From Pterobdella sp. o SKG-2022 (taxonomy: Eukaryota; Annelida; Clitellata; Hirudinida; Piscicolidae), in assembly GCA_964035795.1 (NCBI GenBank), contig OZ038325.1, positions 7,065,607 through 7,129,606 on the forward strand: a DNA stretch of 64,000 nt, in the 5' to 3' direction. The first letter of the stretch is position 1. Every line of letters begins with the position of its first letter. Shown piece by piece: positions 31,241 to 45,128 of this stretch. Under the pieces are notes generated by a model. That model did no database searches. It was not told the origin of the DNA and was given only the letters and a program-made list of their open reading frames with translations. Made by a program: the position numbers and the translations under genes.

Positions 31241-32935
31241 CTGAAAGAGCACAAGGCTCCATAAAACCCCTCATCACAAGCTGTTGTTGATTGTTGTTGT
31301 TGTATATTGTTTTTATTATTGTTTTTGTTTCTTATTTATATTGTTATTGGCGCTTATTATTTTTATTACTTTTTTCATTAGTAATGTTTATTTTATTAAT
31401 TTTAAAAAAATTTTTGTTCTTCATAAACAACAATAAACAAACTTAACACAACCACCACATACAGACCTCTGAAATAGCAACGGCCTGATACGGGGTCACA
31501 GAGCAAAGTGGTATGCGGTGATGATGATGATGAAGGAGAGAAGGAGGAGGAAGAAGACGATGATGAGAACGATCTTCTTACCTCGGAGCATTGGCACTTT
31601 TTTGAACAATTTTCACCATAGAAACCCAACTCACATTCTGTGGTGTGGTGTTAAGAGATTATTGTTTTGATCTGACTTGGTCTTGAAGGTAAAATTGGGG
31701 TTTTGGTTGGTATCGCTATAAATCGTTTTTCATATTCGATTTAAATTTCGTTTTTTGAAGATTTTTCATATTCGATTATTTGTTATAAATAATTGAGTTT
31801 TTATAAAGGAAATACTGAAAAATGTAAATTAAAATTACTTAAAAAATATAACCCAATATTCAAATAAACCAAGCACTAAAAAATCCATACTATCACCAAT
31901 TCTTCAAAAAGCTCTATCTTTCAACTCAAACCACCCCTTCTTCAACCCATTTCCAGCTACCTTTTTCACACCGCCGTCCGTAGAAGCCTGGAGAACACTG
32001 GCAGAATCCTGTGGCATGATGGCATCCTTGAGAGTTGGCTGTACACTGACACTTCTCCAGACATCCTTCTCCATAGAAACCTTCTGGGCACTCTACTCGG
32101 TTTGCAGGCGGAAGATAATGAATAATGAAAATTAAATGTCTTGCAGAATCGATATTTCATAAAGGAATTGATTTATTGATGTTTCCATTTTAATCGTATG
32201 CATTTATTCATGAGAATAACAAAAACTCAAGTTCATCAAATAAATAATTATCAAAATATCATTCAATTATCTTTTCACTTATTTTTTTTCTACCGTTTTC
32301 TATCGTAATAAGCATGCACCTTTTCTATTGTTCACCAACTGCCTTGCATAACAGTATTAAAACTACTCTCACCTTCACACAAACTCCCTTTCACCCCCAA
32401 ACTCACCCACCCTCCGTTCGAAACTAACTCAAATGGCAGTGTTGTCCATAGTAGCCAGGCAGACAATCGCAGCATCCACTCACATCATCACACCCTCTTG
32501 CATTTTCACAATAGCACGTCTGTTGACACTCAAACCCGTAAGTAAAGTTTGAGCATTTGTTACTGCATTTGTTTCCATGCCAACCAGCCGAGCACAAACA
32601 TTTTCCTGTTATGACGTCACACTGAGATGGAGGGTTGCACGCGCATCTCTGGGAGCAACCGTTTCCAAAAAAACCAGAAGGGCATTCTGTGGGTGAGAAG
32701 GGAGGAGTTTGTTGATGATGATGGAGAATTCTTGCGTTTTTCTTAATACCAGATGGTTTTTTAAAATATGAATTTAGCATTTACATCAAATTTTACTAGA
32801 ATTTCTTTCATTTTTAATGATTTTGATATATATATATATACTAGACTCAAACACGGTTTCAAAAGACATATGCACAGGGAAACGTCAAACTTAGTTAATA
32901 ATAAAAATATTTATCTAATTTCATTGAGCTTTGGT

Positions 32936-32969
<34 letters not shown>

Positions 32970-35900
32970 CCATAATCATCAAATAATTAAATTATATTTA
33001 AAATTTTTGAAACTGATAGTTTCTCAAACCTTGATCACATCGATCTCCAGTCCATCCAGCAAGACATTCACACACTCCCGTCACTGCATCACATCCCTTA
33101 CCATTCATGCATGCACACTTTTCTTCACAACCATCTCCATGATATCCACTGGGGCATTTGTGTTCGCAAATAGATCCTGTATTTTGGGTGAAGATGGTGG
33201 TGGTGAAAAGGAGGATATTGAGAATGATGATGATGATGATGGAAGAAGAGAAGAAAAGAAGGAAGATAAAAATGATAAAATATGAATGAATTAGAAAATA
33301 CTGAAAAATTTTCGAAATAATAAAACATTAGAAAGAACATAAAAAACACTAACCTAACCACCAACAACTTACCTTCCTCTCCCTTGAACAAAACAAAACG
33401 TACCTATAAAACCTGGAGGACACAAGCAGTTACCATCATCGGCTCGACACACACCCCCGTTTAGACAAGCGCACTCACCATCACATTCAACTCCCCATCT
33501 GTCTTCTTCGCAGTCTGGTATTGTGTAGTGTGGATGTTGTGGGGGTGTGTATTACATATACTTCAAATTTCTATATTTTTAACATTATTATTACTCAATT
33601 TATGCATTTTCTACTATCCAAAAACAAATCAAAAAAATACACCCCTACAACCCTTCCACCCACCACACCTCTACGGCAGAGCTTGCCAGAATGCCCTTTG
33701 AGACACGAGCAATCTCCAGTCACATGGTCGCACTTCATGCGAGAACTACACCGACACTCTTCCGAGCAGTTTTTGCCATAAAAGCCCTTCTCACAAGCTA
33801 TAAGCGGGTAGTTTGAATAAAAATTTTGTTTCAATTAATGTTTTTGAAGAAAGTTTGTTTCCAATAATATTCAATTCATGTTCATCTCCTATCTGATAAA
33901 CTATGAATTCAATAACTGAATATGACCATTAGCTGCATCATCTTTTTCCAAACCCCCCCCCCCCCCTTCCAATCTTTCTCTCATTCACACCCACTAACGT
34001 AAATGACACATTTTTCCACGGTACCCAGAGAAACAATTGCAATCTCCTGTCACGTGGTGGCACGCTTGGTTACCTGGGCATGCGCACTTGAAGGAACATA
34101 GCTTGCCGTAAGTGCCGGCAGAACACTCTGTGATTGGTCAGTTGGAGGTCTATTAATAACAATAGTTTGTGTGTTATATAAAAAAGATTTAATGAAATAT
34201 TAAGGTATTATGTAGAGATGAGAGGCTTCGTATGAAATAGGGAATAAAAATTAAATAAAGTAATAACAAGTCTAAAACAATTAATTTTATATTTAATTAA
34301 AAGTTTCAAGCAAAAAAAAAGTCCACATTAATAAACACCAAGAAAAAAACAAAATATTTGACATCATCAGAAACACAGGTAACAGATACTAATAATCAAA
34401 TGCAACCTTCATCACAAGTAAACCCGGTCCATCCATCCTTGCACAAGCACCTTCCCGCCTCATCGCACCCGGATGATCGACTCTGGTTGCAGTGACACTT
34501 CAGCCCACAGCCCACCCCATATGTAAATTCTGGACAGCCTTTGGTAGGGGTTGTAGGTTTGAAGTGTTGGTATTATGTATTTTAATCATTTTTGTGAGTT
34601 TTATTGCATATTTTTATAAAACTCAATAGCGCTGTTCTTCAATACATTCCATGAAGTATAGGAAACTAAATTATATTTGAGTACATTTTTTTCCATTTCA
34701 ATCTCATTTATCAACCCTCCTCCAAATAACGAGAATAACACAGGTTATTCTTACTTATTTCACAACGTTTTCCAGTGTAACCGGAAGTACACAAACACTC
34801 TCCTGTGATTGGATGGCAAGAGTGGGAAACGGAAAAAGAAGAAGAAGAAGAAGAGGGTGATGATAAGGATGCGGGTGATGTTATTTGTGTGGTGCACGTG
34901 CATTTATTTGCACATCCCTTGCCAAAAGTGCCTCTTGGACATACTAAAGAATATAACAATAAAAACAGATAAATAATATTTTAAAAAATGATGAAAAAAT
35001 CGTAACAACAAAATAAGGATAACAAAAACAACAATACTGAAAATAAGAATAATAAAAAGAATAATAACTCCCACACACACCTTCTTGACATCTGTTCCCA
35101 TGGTATCCTGGCTTACACAAACAGTAACCACTTTCTTTGGCGCACTCGAGTGTTCCTAAAAGAAATGAAGTGGATGGACTAGAATAGTGAATTAAGTATT
35201 GGTAGTTTATTGGTGTGGTGGGGTGGTTGGTGAAATGGTGGCTTGTGGAGGTGAAGTGTGGTGTGGGTTTCAGAGTGGTGAGTAGAGTGAATGTGTGGTT
35301 TGTGGAAGATAGTGAGATGGTTAGGTTTCGAATGGTGAAATAAGTGAATAGTTTGGAAGTTTGGTAGGATAAATGGGTTTTGAAATATTGAGTATAGTTG
35401 TATAGGTTTTGTGATGGTAATCAGGGTTTGTAGTTAGTTTGAGGCTAGAGTATAAAATTTGAGGTTTGTGGGGGAATGGAAATTTGAAAAAAATTGAATA
35501 TATTCTAAAATTTAAACATCCTATAAAAGATAATGACATATCCCAACCAATAGGGTCACAGTTACATCTGCTTTTGCAGTCCACTCCATACAAGCCTTCT
35601 GCGCAAGCTGTTTAGTTTAGTTGAGATAACTATTATACTAATAAAAAAATAATATAAATATAATCCTAATGTTGGTATTGGGTATTATATTAATGAAAAT
35701 ACAGTGGCTGACTCGTGTTTGGAATGGTATATGGATAGCAAAAATTTTAAAGCAAATACTAGGTGAAATCCATTCCAACATATTTTATATTATACTTCAA
35801 CTAAATAAAATAAAAGAAAATATTAAAAGTTCGAAAATTTTTAAAAATACTGATAGGAACAAAAGCAACAGATTCTAACGTTGAAGACATAGGGGGCCAG

Positions 35901-38900
35901 TGAATCCCGCCTTACAATTGCACCTGCCATCCTCGTGATGGCATAATGATTGGCTGGAGCACCTACATTTCTAGAGTTGGAAAGAAAAAAAAGTGGATTT
36001 GAAAGGGTTTTGGCTGATTTAGTGAGATTTTTATGGTTATTAGGTAGATTGGGTTGGGTGGGTTGTCTTGAAGTCTGTTTATTATATTAGATGGGTATTT
36101 TAAAAGTTATGCAAATTTAAAAAAAAAATTTTAAAAATTTAAATATTCATTTTTGCTTTTATTTTTAAAAATTAAATAATTTTTAAAAAAATTTTTAAAA
36201 AGAGAAGAAACAACTAGAGTTAACCTCAGAGCAGTTCAAACCGAAGAACCCCTCAGGGCATTTTATCTCACACTTCTCTCCCACCCATCCTCTAGCGCAG
36301 CTACAACTACCAGTCACATGATCACACCCAGTATTTTCATGACAACGGCAAAAGTTAGCGCATCCTTTTCCCCATCTACCTTTAGAGCATTTTTGGGCGC
36401 ATGTTTTACCCATCCATCCATCCTGGCAGTGACACACCCCATCCACGCTATCACAGACTCCCTGGCGGCCGCACAAACACCGTTCTCTGCACCCTGCTCC
36501 GTATGTTCCTTGAGAACAGGCTGGTATGCGGAAGGTGTTTAGTTGATGTGTGAGCAATGGTGGAATGTGTATGGTGTGAATTTGAAGTTTTAAAACTAGT
36601 TTTAAATTGGAATTTAAATTGGTGGACTAGAAGTGTATAAATACATTTATTCAGTTAATTGTAGTTCATATAAGACAATTTATTAGAAGCAAAATAATTT
36701 CCACTTTATTAAAACATACATAGCACAACACAATAAAACATCATACATCCACAAAAACTTACGAGTATCACACAGTTCTCCTTGAAATCCTGGACTGCAA
36801 AGACATGTCCCAGATGTGGGCAAGCAACCGTGCTCACAGTGGCTACAATCTCTCTGGCAGCTCTCTCCATACCGGTGCTTAGGGCAGATCTCACGGCAGT
36901 GTTCCCCGTAGTAGCCTGCCTTACACCGGCATTCTCCAGTCTGTGTTGGTTTTTTAGGGGTTTTTTTGTAGATTGTGTGTTGGCATAAATAAGTAAGAAA
37001 CAATTCATAGGAATAAATTGTAAATAGAAAATTGATAAACAAATTGAATAAATGTTAAATAACTAACTAAATAACAATTGAAAATTTTTAAAAATAACAA
37101 AAGATCAGTAAATCTAATTTATATTTAGCAACAGATAAACAAAAAACAAAACCGCATCACACCTGAGAGTCACAATCGACGCTAGCGTCTTTATCACACA
37201 GGCAAGTGTATCTACACTGGTCACCCCACCTCCATCTTCCGCAAGTCTTCCTACAATCCAACCCTCTTTCACCATCTTTGCATTCACATAACCCTTTGTG
37301 AGGTAGTTGGGTTGTTTAAGTTTGGGTATGGAGATTGCTGTTACCATGATTTTAACAGGTTAGGTTGGGAATGCTATAAATAATAGGTTGAAGTATAGGT
37401 TAAAGTTCAACTGATATTTTTATACTCTTATTTTTTAAAATATTTTTTTTTTGAAATTTTTAATTTTTTAATATTTGCTCTTTTATCACACTTTTTTTCT
37501 TATTTTCACCATCCCTGAAAATTTCTATTTTTTATTCTATGCCCCCACAGCTTTTATTTGACTTCTTTTCTCTCATTATCCATTTTCACCCACTCTCCCA
37601 TTCAACCTGTATCTTTGTTGCAAACCCCTGCTTTACAATCAACAAGGCATTTCTTATCGCAGCTGGTCCCATAAAAGCCTATTTTTTTAACGTTAAGTTG
37701 ACATTAGTTCAATAGTTTTTTAGTATAATTTTGAATATTTCAATGAATAAAAAGTATCAACCTAAAACTAAAAATTCATTTTAATTTTTAAAAAATTCTT
37801 TAAAAAAATAACTTATTGGTATGAAAAAATTTTGAAACTAAATGTTTTGAACAATTGTAAACCCACCAGCATTACAACTGCCAGAACATCGTCCATCTAC
37901 TGGGTCACACACACCGACACAAGAACACTCTTTGCTACAATCTTTACCATACCTACCCTATAAATTTGGAAAGGTATTAAATGAAAACCATCTAGAGATT
38001 TTTGTATTAATGTATGTAAAATTATTATGAGCATTAATAATTTATCAAAAAATAGTATTTTTTATTAAAGCTCACATTCAAACATAAAAATCCACACAAA
38101 AAAACACGACTTAAGCAACCAAACTAAAACATCAAAATACACACAAACAAACAAATAAAAACATACAAAAAGCCACATAAACTATAAAAAACGAGAAATA
38201 AGTCCAGAAAGAAACCAACATACAAAGAAACAAACACAAAATAACACTCAAGCAAACACAAAGACGCAGACCTCAGGACAGGGATAGGCACACAGTTCCC
38301 CATACCATCCCGGAAGGCACTCACATCCATTATAAGCACTATTACATTTGCCTCCGTTGGAGCAGTCAGTCCCACAATAATATTGACATAGGGAACCAAA
38401 TCTGCCTATTTCACATCCTTTGATAGAGAATGAGTTTATGCGAGGAATTTTATTAATGTCATGTTGGGTGGAGTTTATATAGTGTTTTCGATAGTTTTTT
38501 TTTAAATTAAATTTTTGAAAAAATATTCCAAAAGAAGTGCTAGCTATTGTATAGACACATAATACTCTATAAATACATAGAACGTTCTAGAAATCGAGTT
38601 ACATGTGTCGAAACTTTTTCAAAACAAGTTTTGCTCATACAAAAATCAAAACTTTTCAAAAAAAATTTTAGTTAATGCTGTTCAACAAGTAATACTGCTA
38701 AATACAAAGTGAATAAGTGATAGTAACTTGGTTCTGCAGAAGAGTCGCTTTGATGAAGCTTAAATTGGTTCCCATTCTGGCCATAGTCCTCACTTTTATG
38801 TTCATTATGATAAAAGTTATAATGGTCAGTTTGTGTGTGCTTGTTGATGGCTTTCTTTTTGTTGTGCTTTTTGTCTGGATCGTTGTTGTATGAGTAATAC

Positions 38901-41900
38901 TGGTAGTTCTTCTTGTAGTAGTTCAGGTAGTATGATTCAGCTGTGTGTAGAAATAAATGCAGTTCTTTAACTATTATCAAGGTTCTCTAAAGTTGAAAAA
39001 AATTAACGGTGCTAAAATAAACTCAACAATGATGCAAAATGTGTTTTAAATTTTCTAGCATTTATTTTTACACTCAAAACAATCAACATTTGCACCAACA
39101 AAGAACAACTCTCAACTTTAACCAAAACAACTTACACCCGAAACTTTACACAGAATACTAATTCAAAAAATTCTTCTTTTTTTCACCAATATTTTCTCCC
39201 ACACCAGGCCCTTTTCTCTTTTCGAGCCCTTTTTTCCCCTTATCCCTTCTTCTCCTACCACCTCTTCTCTCTCCCCCAACCTACATATACACTTCTTATC
39301 ATTGAGAGGGTCATTGTTGTAACCAGGATAGCATCTACATTGGTACGAGCCCTGTGTGTTCTGACAAATCTGCTCACAACCACCTTTGTTTCTCTCGCAT
39401 TCGTCTGTGTCTATAAAGGCGTTTTATTAGTTCAATTTTATGTTGTTTTTTTTAACTGTTTATTTCTAAATATATTTTCCTGCTGTTCAGTATATTTTAG
39501 TTTCATTGTATTTTTTTATTATATTTTTTTTTATTTTGTCTCACTATTCTTGATTATTATTTCTTTCAACATTTTTATTTTTATAATTATTAATTGATTA
39601 AAAAATCAATGTTTTTTTATAGATTTAAAGAGGCAAATAGAGCCTTTAAAAATACTATATTGAACCATTTTTTATGATTTTGAAATTTCATCAGTGCTAC
39701 TGTCACTAATATTTCTATTAGTATACATACTATAAGTTATAAAATTTTTTTCAAAGGATTATAAGCAGTTATAATTAATACCTTTGTGCACGTTCTATAG
39801 GTTTTTCAACGACGTAAATCAAGCTATAATTAACAAGATAGACTAACACCAGAAGTACTTGAGCAGTGTAATTAAGGATAATAATATTAATTATAGGAAA
39901 ACATCAACTATGAAAACTGGAAAAATACTAATATTATAGGATAAGTTCAACAGTAGTTTATATAAAATCCTCACGCGGTCACTCCTTACTGGCAGGTTCA
40001 CGGGCATGCCAAAGTTCAGTACACACATTCATAACTAATAGAAAATCACCCACAAGTATGAATAAAACTCCATAATTAATCAAATAATTGAAAAATAAAT
40101 AATAATAATGAATCAAAAAATGATAATAAATTAAAAAAGAATAATAATAATAACTAGATTTAGCGGTATTAATTCCGTATTAAAAGATTAGCTGGTGAAT
40201 TTGAATTCTGAGAATTTGAATTGTTTTGTATGTGTGTGGGTGTGTTTGTTTGTGCTACTTTCTGTAGCTGTATTTATTTTATACTGGTTTGTATAAGCTA
40301 TTGAAAATAGATATTATAATGGTAAATATATTTCGAGGTATATTAAGTTAGGCATTTAATTTCAATACTTCATTTTTTTTCTACATTATCCTTATTGTAT
40401 AGTTAATATAGCCATTAGGGGCATTTTAAAAAAATTGAAAAACTTTTTTCAATGCTCAAATCCAAGTTGACTAGCAAATAATATACGTATATATATTTAC
40501 AAAATCATTGTATTTAGATACAATTGATTGCATTCATTAAGGCAACTTCACCCGGTAAGAACCCTGTCATTTGTGTGCTCTCTTAGGGGTCAAGAGTGCT
40601 ATAAACAGAAGTCTTGACCCGCCTCTGAAGAGCTTAACTGTGTTTACCAAGTATTCATTTGATAACCTAGTTTAATATGTTGGGATTATTGTCGTGGTGG
40701 CTTTGTGAGTGTGGGTATCTGTTTGAATATCTATAAAAATAATTTTGAAACGGTTATGAAAGAACCAGTTATAGGTACAAAGTTTTCATTTGTTTCAAAG
40801 AAGGTTATAACATTAGAATTCAAAGATTTCATCAATAAAAAAAAAGATCTATAAATTTAAAAATGGCTTCACAAAAAAGAGGCCTTTAAAACATTACAAG
40901 CATCAAATCTTCTTAACCTGTTTCTGTACTATCATGGTTCAAATATTTACATATAGTAAAAAACCCTATTTATCATTAAAAAAATCAACAACAACAACAA
41001 CAAAATTAATTAATCAAAAATGAAAAAAAATCAAAGGTGAATGGGGACGGTCCGTGAGGGCTTATGTATTAAGTGTCCTTTGAATGTTTGCTCAGTTATA
41101 TATTATTGTATGTTCACCTGGTTGCAATTTTTTGTAAATAAGTAGGTTTCAATATAAACCATAGAATAAAATAATCAAACATATAAAATTTATTTATAAA
41201 AATTTTTAAATATGAAATAACTGAAAAGAAATTTTCAAATTAAAATAACTGAGAAACATAAAATAACCAAATTTAAACCAGGTACTAAACATTTGTTATA
41301 CCAATCTTCATCCTAACTATTCTATATTAACCTTCACCTTACCTTCCTACCGACCCACCAACCCACCCACCAGCTCACCCACCCACCAGCTCACCCACCC
41401 ACCTATACAAGTGATGCCATCTTGTGAGAGCTGGTATCCCGAAGCACAAGAGCAATGGTATGATCCTAAGGTGTTGACGCAGTAGTGGTGACATGGGTGA
41501 CTTTGCTCGCATTCGTTTTCATCTGTATTGGGTTTGTTGAGTGGGGAAGGTGGGTTGGATAAGAAAGTATGGTTAAATGGGGAAAGATGATTGGATGGGT
41601 AGAACTGGTTGGATGGAAGAAGAGAAGATTAGATTTGGGAGGGTGGTTGTATGAATGGGTGGTTGTATGAATGGGTGGTTGTATGAATGGGTGGTTGAGT
41701 GTGGTGGATAGATTTAGAAATATTTAAATGATAAATAGATTTATAAAAAAAATGTGGGATAAAAGAACAACTTTCAAATCAAATTAAAGTACACAACTAA
41801 ATTAATAGATCGACAGTTGGAGGAAAAACTTCATTGAAAAAGGGACTAAATAATGTTTTAGAGGTCTTTCTGTTATACATTTTCGTATTCAATAAAGTCT

Positions 41901-44517
41901 TTTATAAGTTAAATAAGTAGTAAAATTCTTGAAAAGTGGAAAACTAAAATATTTTTCAACATAATAATAACGAAAAATAAAAATAATAATAACAAAAAAT
42001 AAATTAATAGTAATAACATAATATAATAAAAACAATAATAAATTTTGTACAGAAAAAAGTTTCAAATACAATAAAATTTTTTTTTTTTGGGGATTTCCAA
42101 CAAAAGTCACAGAGTTAATTATATTTGAAAAACATTGGGTAAGTACACACACCAACTGTTTTAAACACATTCCAAGACTTCTTCTTCATCATTTTAAATT
42201 ACAATCTAAAATTAGTATGCTATTTTCATTTCCAAACCTTTTAGCAAATCTTAAAATGACTTTATTACTCTAACATACGCTGCCTTGTTTGGCTTTTAAG
42301 CTGCCGTTTGAGGTTATTATTGTGTATTTATATAGTTTTAAAATTTTTTTTTGGAATTTTTTTGATTTCTTTGTTTTTATTGTTATTTTCGATAATTTTG
42401 TCTTTTTAATATCATTATATTGCTTTTAAATAAAATTTTACGTTTATGACTATATTTTTATTTTTTTTTTGTATAACAAATTCCATTCAAAAGTAATTTC
42501 CATATCAAAACCATACAATCAATATATCTCTCAGCATTCATCCCAAAACCACAACGTAGGAAATTTCACAAATCCAAAATTCAGCACCCTTCACGTACCA
42601 TCCCAACCATAAATCCCAACCCATATAATAATTAGTTCCCAAAACCTCATCCCAACCATCTCACACCCACCTTCGCAAGTCTTGTTGTCAAACTGCAAGA
42701 CGTAACCATTATGGCATGAACACTGGGCATTCCCGTTGGAGTCTTTGTGGTTATTGTTGTTGTTTTTGTTGTTGTTGTTGTTGTTGTTGTTTTTGGAACA
42801 GGTATTTTTTAATTTTTTTTATTGTTGTTATTTTTTTATCGACACGTATAACAACCAAAAACAATTTTATAAAATGAAAAAACACACATACTAACAAACA
42901 GCACATCAACTACACAAAAAACAAACAAAAAATAAATAAATATGAAAAAGCAAGCATTAAAATAACATATACAAACAGAAACACATAAAAAACAACACTA
43001 ACATGAACCCACACACATAAACACACAAACATCGTGAACTCATCAGACTTGAGCATATGTGGTGGCAGTTTCCATTGTTGTGTTTGCATGGGTCTTTGTG
43101 CTTGTTTGTGTCTGTGAGGATGGGTGTGTGTGTGAGAATGGGTGTGTTTGTGAGCTCTGTTGAAGTTGGAAGTAGTTTCCGTTTGTTTGTGTCAATGACG
43201 TTGTTGTTTTTGTTTGTCTTTTTATTTATTTTTTTGGCTTTTTGGCTGTATGTGAAGTTGTTTGTGTTTGTGTCTATAAGGTTTTTATGTCTGTGAAATC
43301 AGTTATGTCTGTGATAAACCCCCCCTCCCAAACCGTGTTCGCAATGCTCGCCATGGAACCCTTCCAAACAACGGCACACCATTCCCTCAGTTTTGTTCTC
43401 GTCGTCATAGTAATAGTTTTCAAAGTCGTAATCATCATCATAACCATCATCGTGGTCGTCCTCTTCATCTCTTGGTACGCATATGCCTTTGTTTTGACAG
43501 TGGCAACTCTCTGTTGTTTTTTGAATTTCTTTGATTTATTATTTATATCATTTATTATTATTTTTGTATTTATTTTGTTTTTTTTTATTTTTTTCTATTT
43601 TATTTTTATTATCTTCATTATTTTTTTTCATTATGTATTTTTTTTTGTTCTCTATTTTTCAATCTAAAAAACTGCTGTGACTAATTTTTTTTCAACTTTT
43701 TGAAATATTAATATTAACAACCCCCATGTTTTATCATAAATTTTTTATTTTTATTATTTTTTTCTTACTAGTATTTTTTTATTGTTTATTTATTTAGCGC
43801 ATTTTTTCTGTTCATTATTCCATTAAATCCATGAGTAAAAACTAGAAAGGCAGTAATTGGGCAAAAGTTTTTAGGTGAAAAATCAAATCAAATTAATCTA
43901 ATCAACATCACTAATCAATATTATTAAATCATTATATAAATTCAAATTACTGCTATTGTTTTTGTTATTCATATTAACATTACTGCTTTTAACGTTTTTG
44001 TTATTACCATCATTCATAAGGCTGTTATTGTGTTGTTATTCTTATTATTGTTGTTATTAAAATTATTATTTTTTTGGTTTATTATTATTTTTTTTTCTTA
44101 TTGTTTTTATAATTATTATTTCTTGTTTTCCAATTCAAAAACAGTTGATTAAAACGCAAGAAAACAAAAAAAATTTTTAATTTATATAACAGCCTCTCGC
44201 TTTGTTTCAATAGAGGTGAGACTACAGGAAATGGTAATAAGAACAAAAATAAAATAAAGAAAAATATCAAATAATAAAAATGAATTAAGAAAAAATAATT
44301 TTTTTAAATTTATTCAGTGAAATCGAGATGTGGTCACAAAATCAGTAAGTATTACAAAAACAAAAAAACATAATTAAAAAACAGATAACTATAAATAACA
44401 ATAATAATAACAATGCGAGCAATAAATAAAAATAACTCACTTCTACAAGCGCCATTGGTCCACTGGTATCCTTGACAACACCTGTACACTGTTCTTTTCC
44501 TCGCTCTCATCCCGGTT
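31111..44517 (-). CDS. MEGF6-like secreted multi-EGF protein (5' end missing)
   Basis: At least 23 small minus-strand exons. Order from the N-terminal side: end of an EMI domain (44517-44441, [16 protein letters not shown]); an EGF with an acidic insert (about 43490-43334); calcium-binding EGFs (about 43115-43052 with 42742-42673; 41522-41403, [18 protein letters not shown]; about 39413-39290, [19 protein letters not shown]); a low-complexity linker (38942-38732); then MEGF/laminin-type EGF repeats (pattern GxYGxxC..C.C....CDxvtGxCxCxxGxxGxxC) at about 38400-38270, 37960-37865, 37685-37610, 37300-37160, 36950-36765, 36520-36225, 35970-35880, 35610-35540, 35155-35075, 34945-34755, 34545-34405, 34130-34000, 33800-33670, 33515-33405, 33180-33030, 32690-32430, 32100-31955 and 31635-31480. 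The terminal exon is 31240-31111. EMI, then cbEGF, then MEGF repeats, with no transmembrane segment before the stop, matches MEGF6 better than MEGF10/PEAR1. A signal-peptide exon was not found. Confidence 0.85.
32938..32970. repeat. (ATC)n microsatellite
   Basis: Eleven consecutive ATC units in an intron of the EGF gene. Confidence 0.9.
33953..33966. repeat. Homopolymer C14
   Basis: Fourteen consecutive C. On the coding strand it is a G14 run shortly after the donor of the exon near 34000. Liable to length error in sequencing. Confidence 0.95.
38580..38592. promoter_or_regulatory. Perfect three-unit heat-shock element in an intron
   Basis: GAACGTTCTAGAA is GAA-nn-TTC-nn-GAA. TATAAATA lies 4 bp to its left (38568-38575). 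It sits about 140 bp downstream of the linker exon of the EGF gene. An internal promoter on the minus strand is possible but unsupported by any ORF. Confidence 0.35.
38732..38942 (-). CDS. Tyr/Lys/His/Asn-rich linker exon of the MEGF6-like gene
   Basis: A clean acceptor (tctacacacag) and a donor (CCAA|GTTACT) bound about 70 codons of cysteine-free sequence such as [18 protein letters not shown] and [20 protein letters not shown]. It separates the cbEGF block from the MEGF-type repeats. I know of no equivalent in vertebrate MEGF6. Confidence 0.65.
40577..40635. repeat. Stem-loop sequence in an EGF-gene intron
   Basis: GGGTCAAGA (40587-40595) and TCTTGACCC (40612-40620) form a perfect 9-bp stem over a 16-nt loop. 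Outer GCTCT and AGAGC can extend it. It stands out as a GC-richer block in a long AT-rich intron (39414-41402). No known RNA family recognised. Confidence 0.45.
41644..41691. repeat. Three tandem copies of a 16-mer
   Basis: TGGTTGTATGAATGGG three times in perfect tandem, upstream (coding sense) of the acceptor of exon 41522-41403. On the coding strand it contributes a CCACCC-rich 3' intron end. Confidence 0.9.
43334..43490 (-). CDS. EGF exon with acidic, tyrosine-rich insert
   Basis: An EGF module begins [12 protein letters not shown] and ends [13 protein letters not shown]. Between the third and fourth of its visible cysteines lies an insert of about 27 residues made almost wholly of Asp, Glu and Tyr ([20 protein letters not shown]). 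Tyr flanked by acids is the usual context for tyrosine sulfation. The insert codes in the same frame as the EGF cysteines, so it is not an intron. Confidence 0.7.
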
Positions 44518-44767
44518 CTTATAATAATAACAAGAATAATATTGATAATAATAATAATTTCAATAAAAATAAGAACAATGAATCTCCAATTTTTTTTATC
44601 ATTTTAGTTGTTATAGTAATAAGTTATTATACTTATTTTGTATATTATTTTCTATCATTGTATTTTTTTATTTTACTTTATTTTATTTTTTTGTTGTTAT
44701 TATTGTATAACAGTAATAATAACTTGAGTTTTCGGTTTATTTTTCTTACTATTATTTTTTTTTAACA

Positions 44768-45128
<361 letters not shown>

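Noticed and set aside
33125..33391. Minus-strand ORF with a His run
   Set aside because: The His run comes from (GAT)n in an intron; only the 33180-33030 part is coding, in the EGF frame.
43242..43667. Plus-strand ORF of 141 codons
   Set aside because: Antisense to the acidic EGF exon and then a T-rich intron; composition is a hydrophobic low-complexity shadow.
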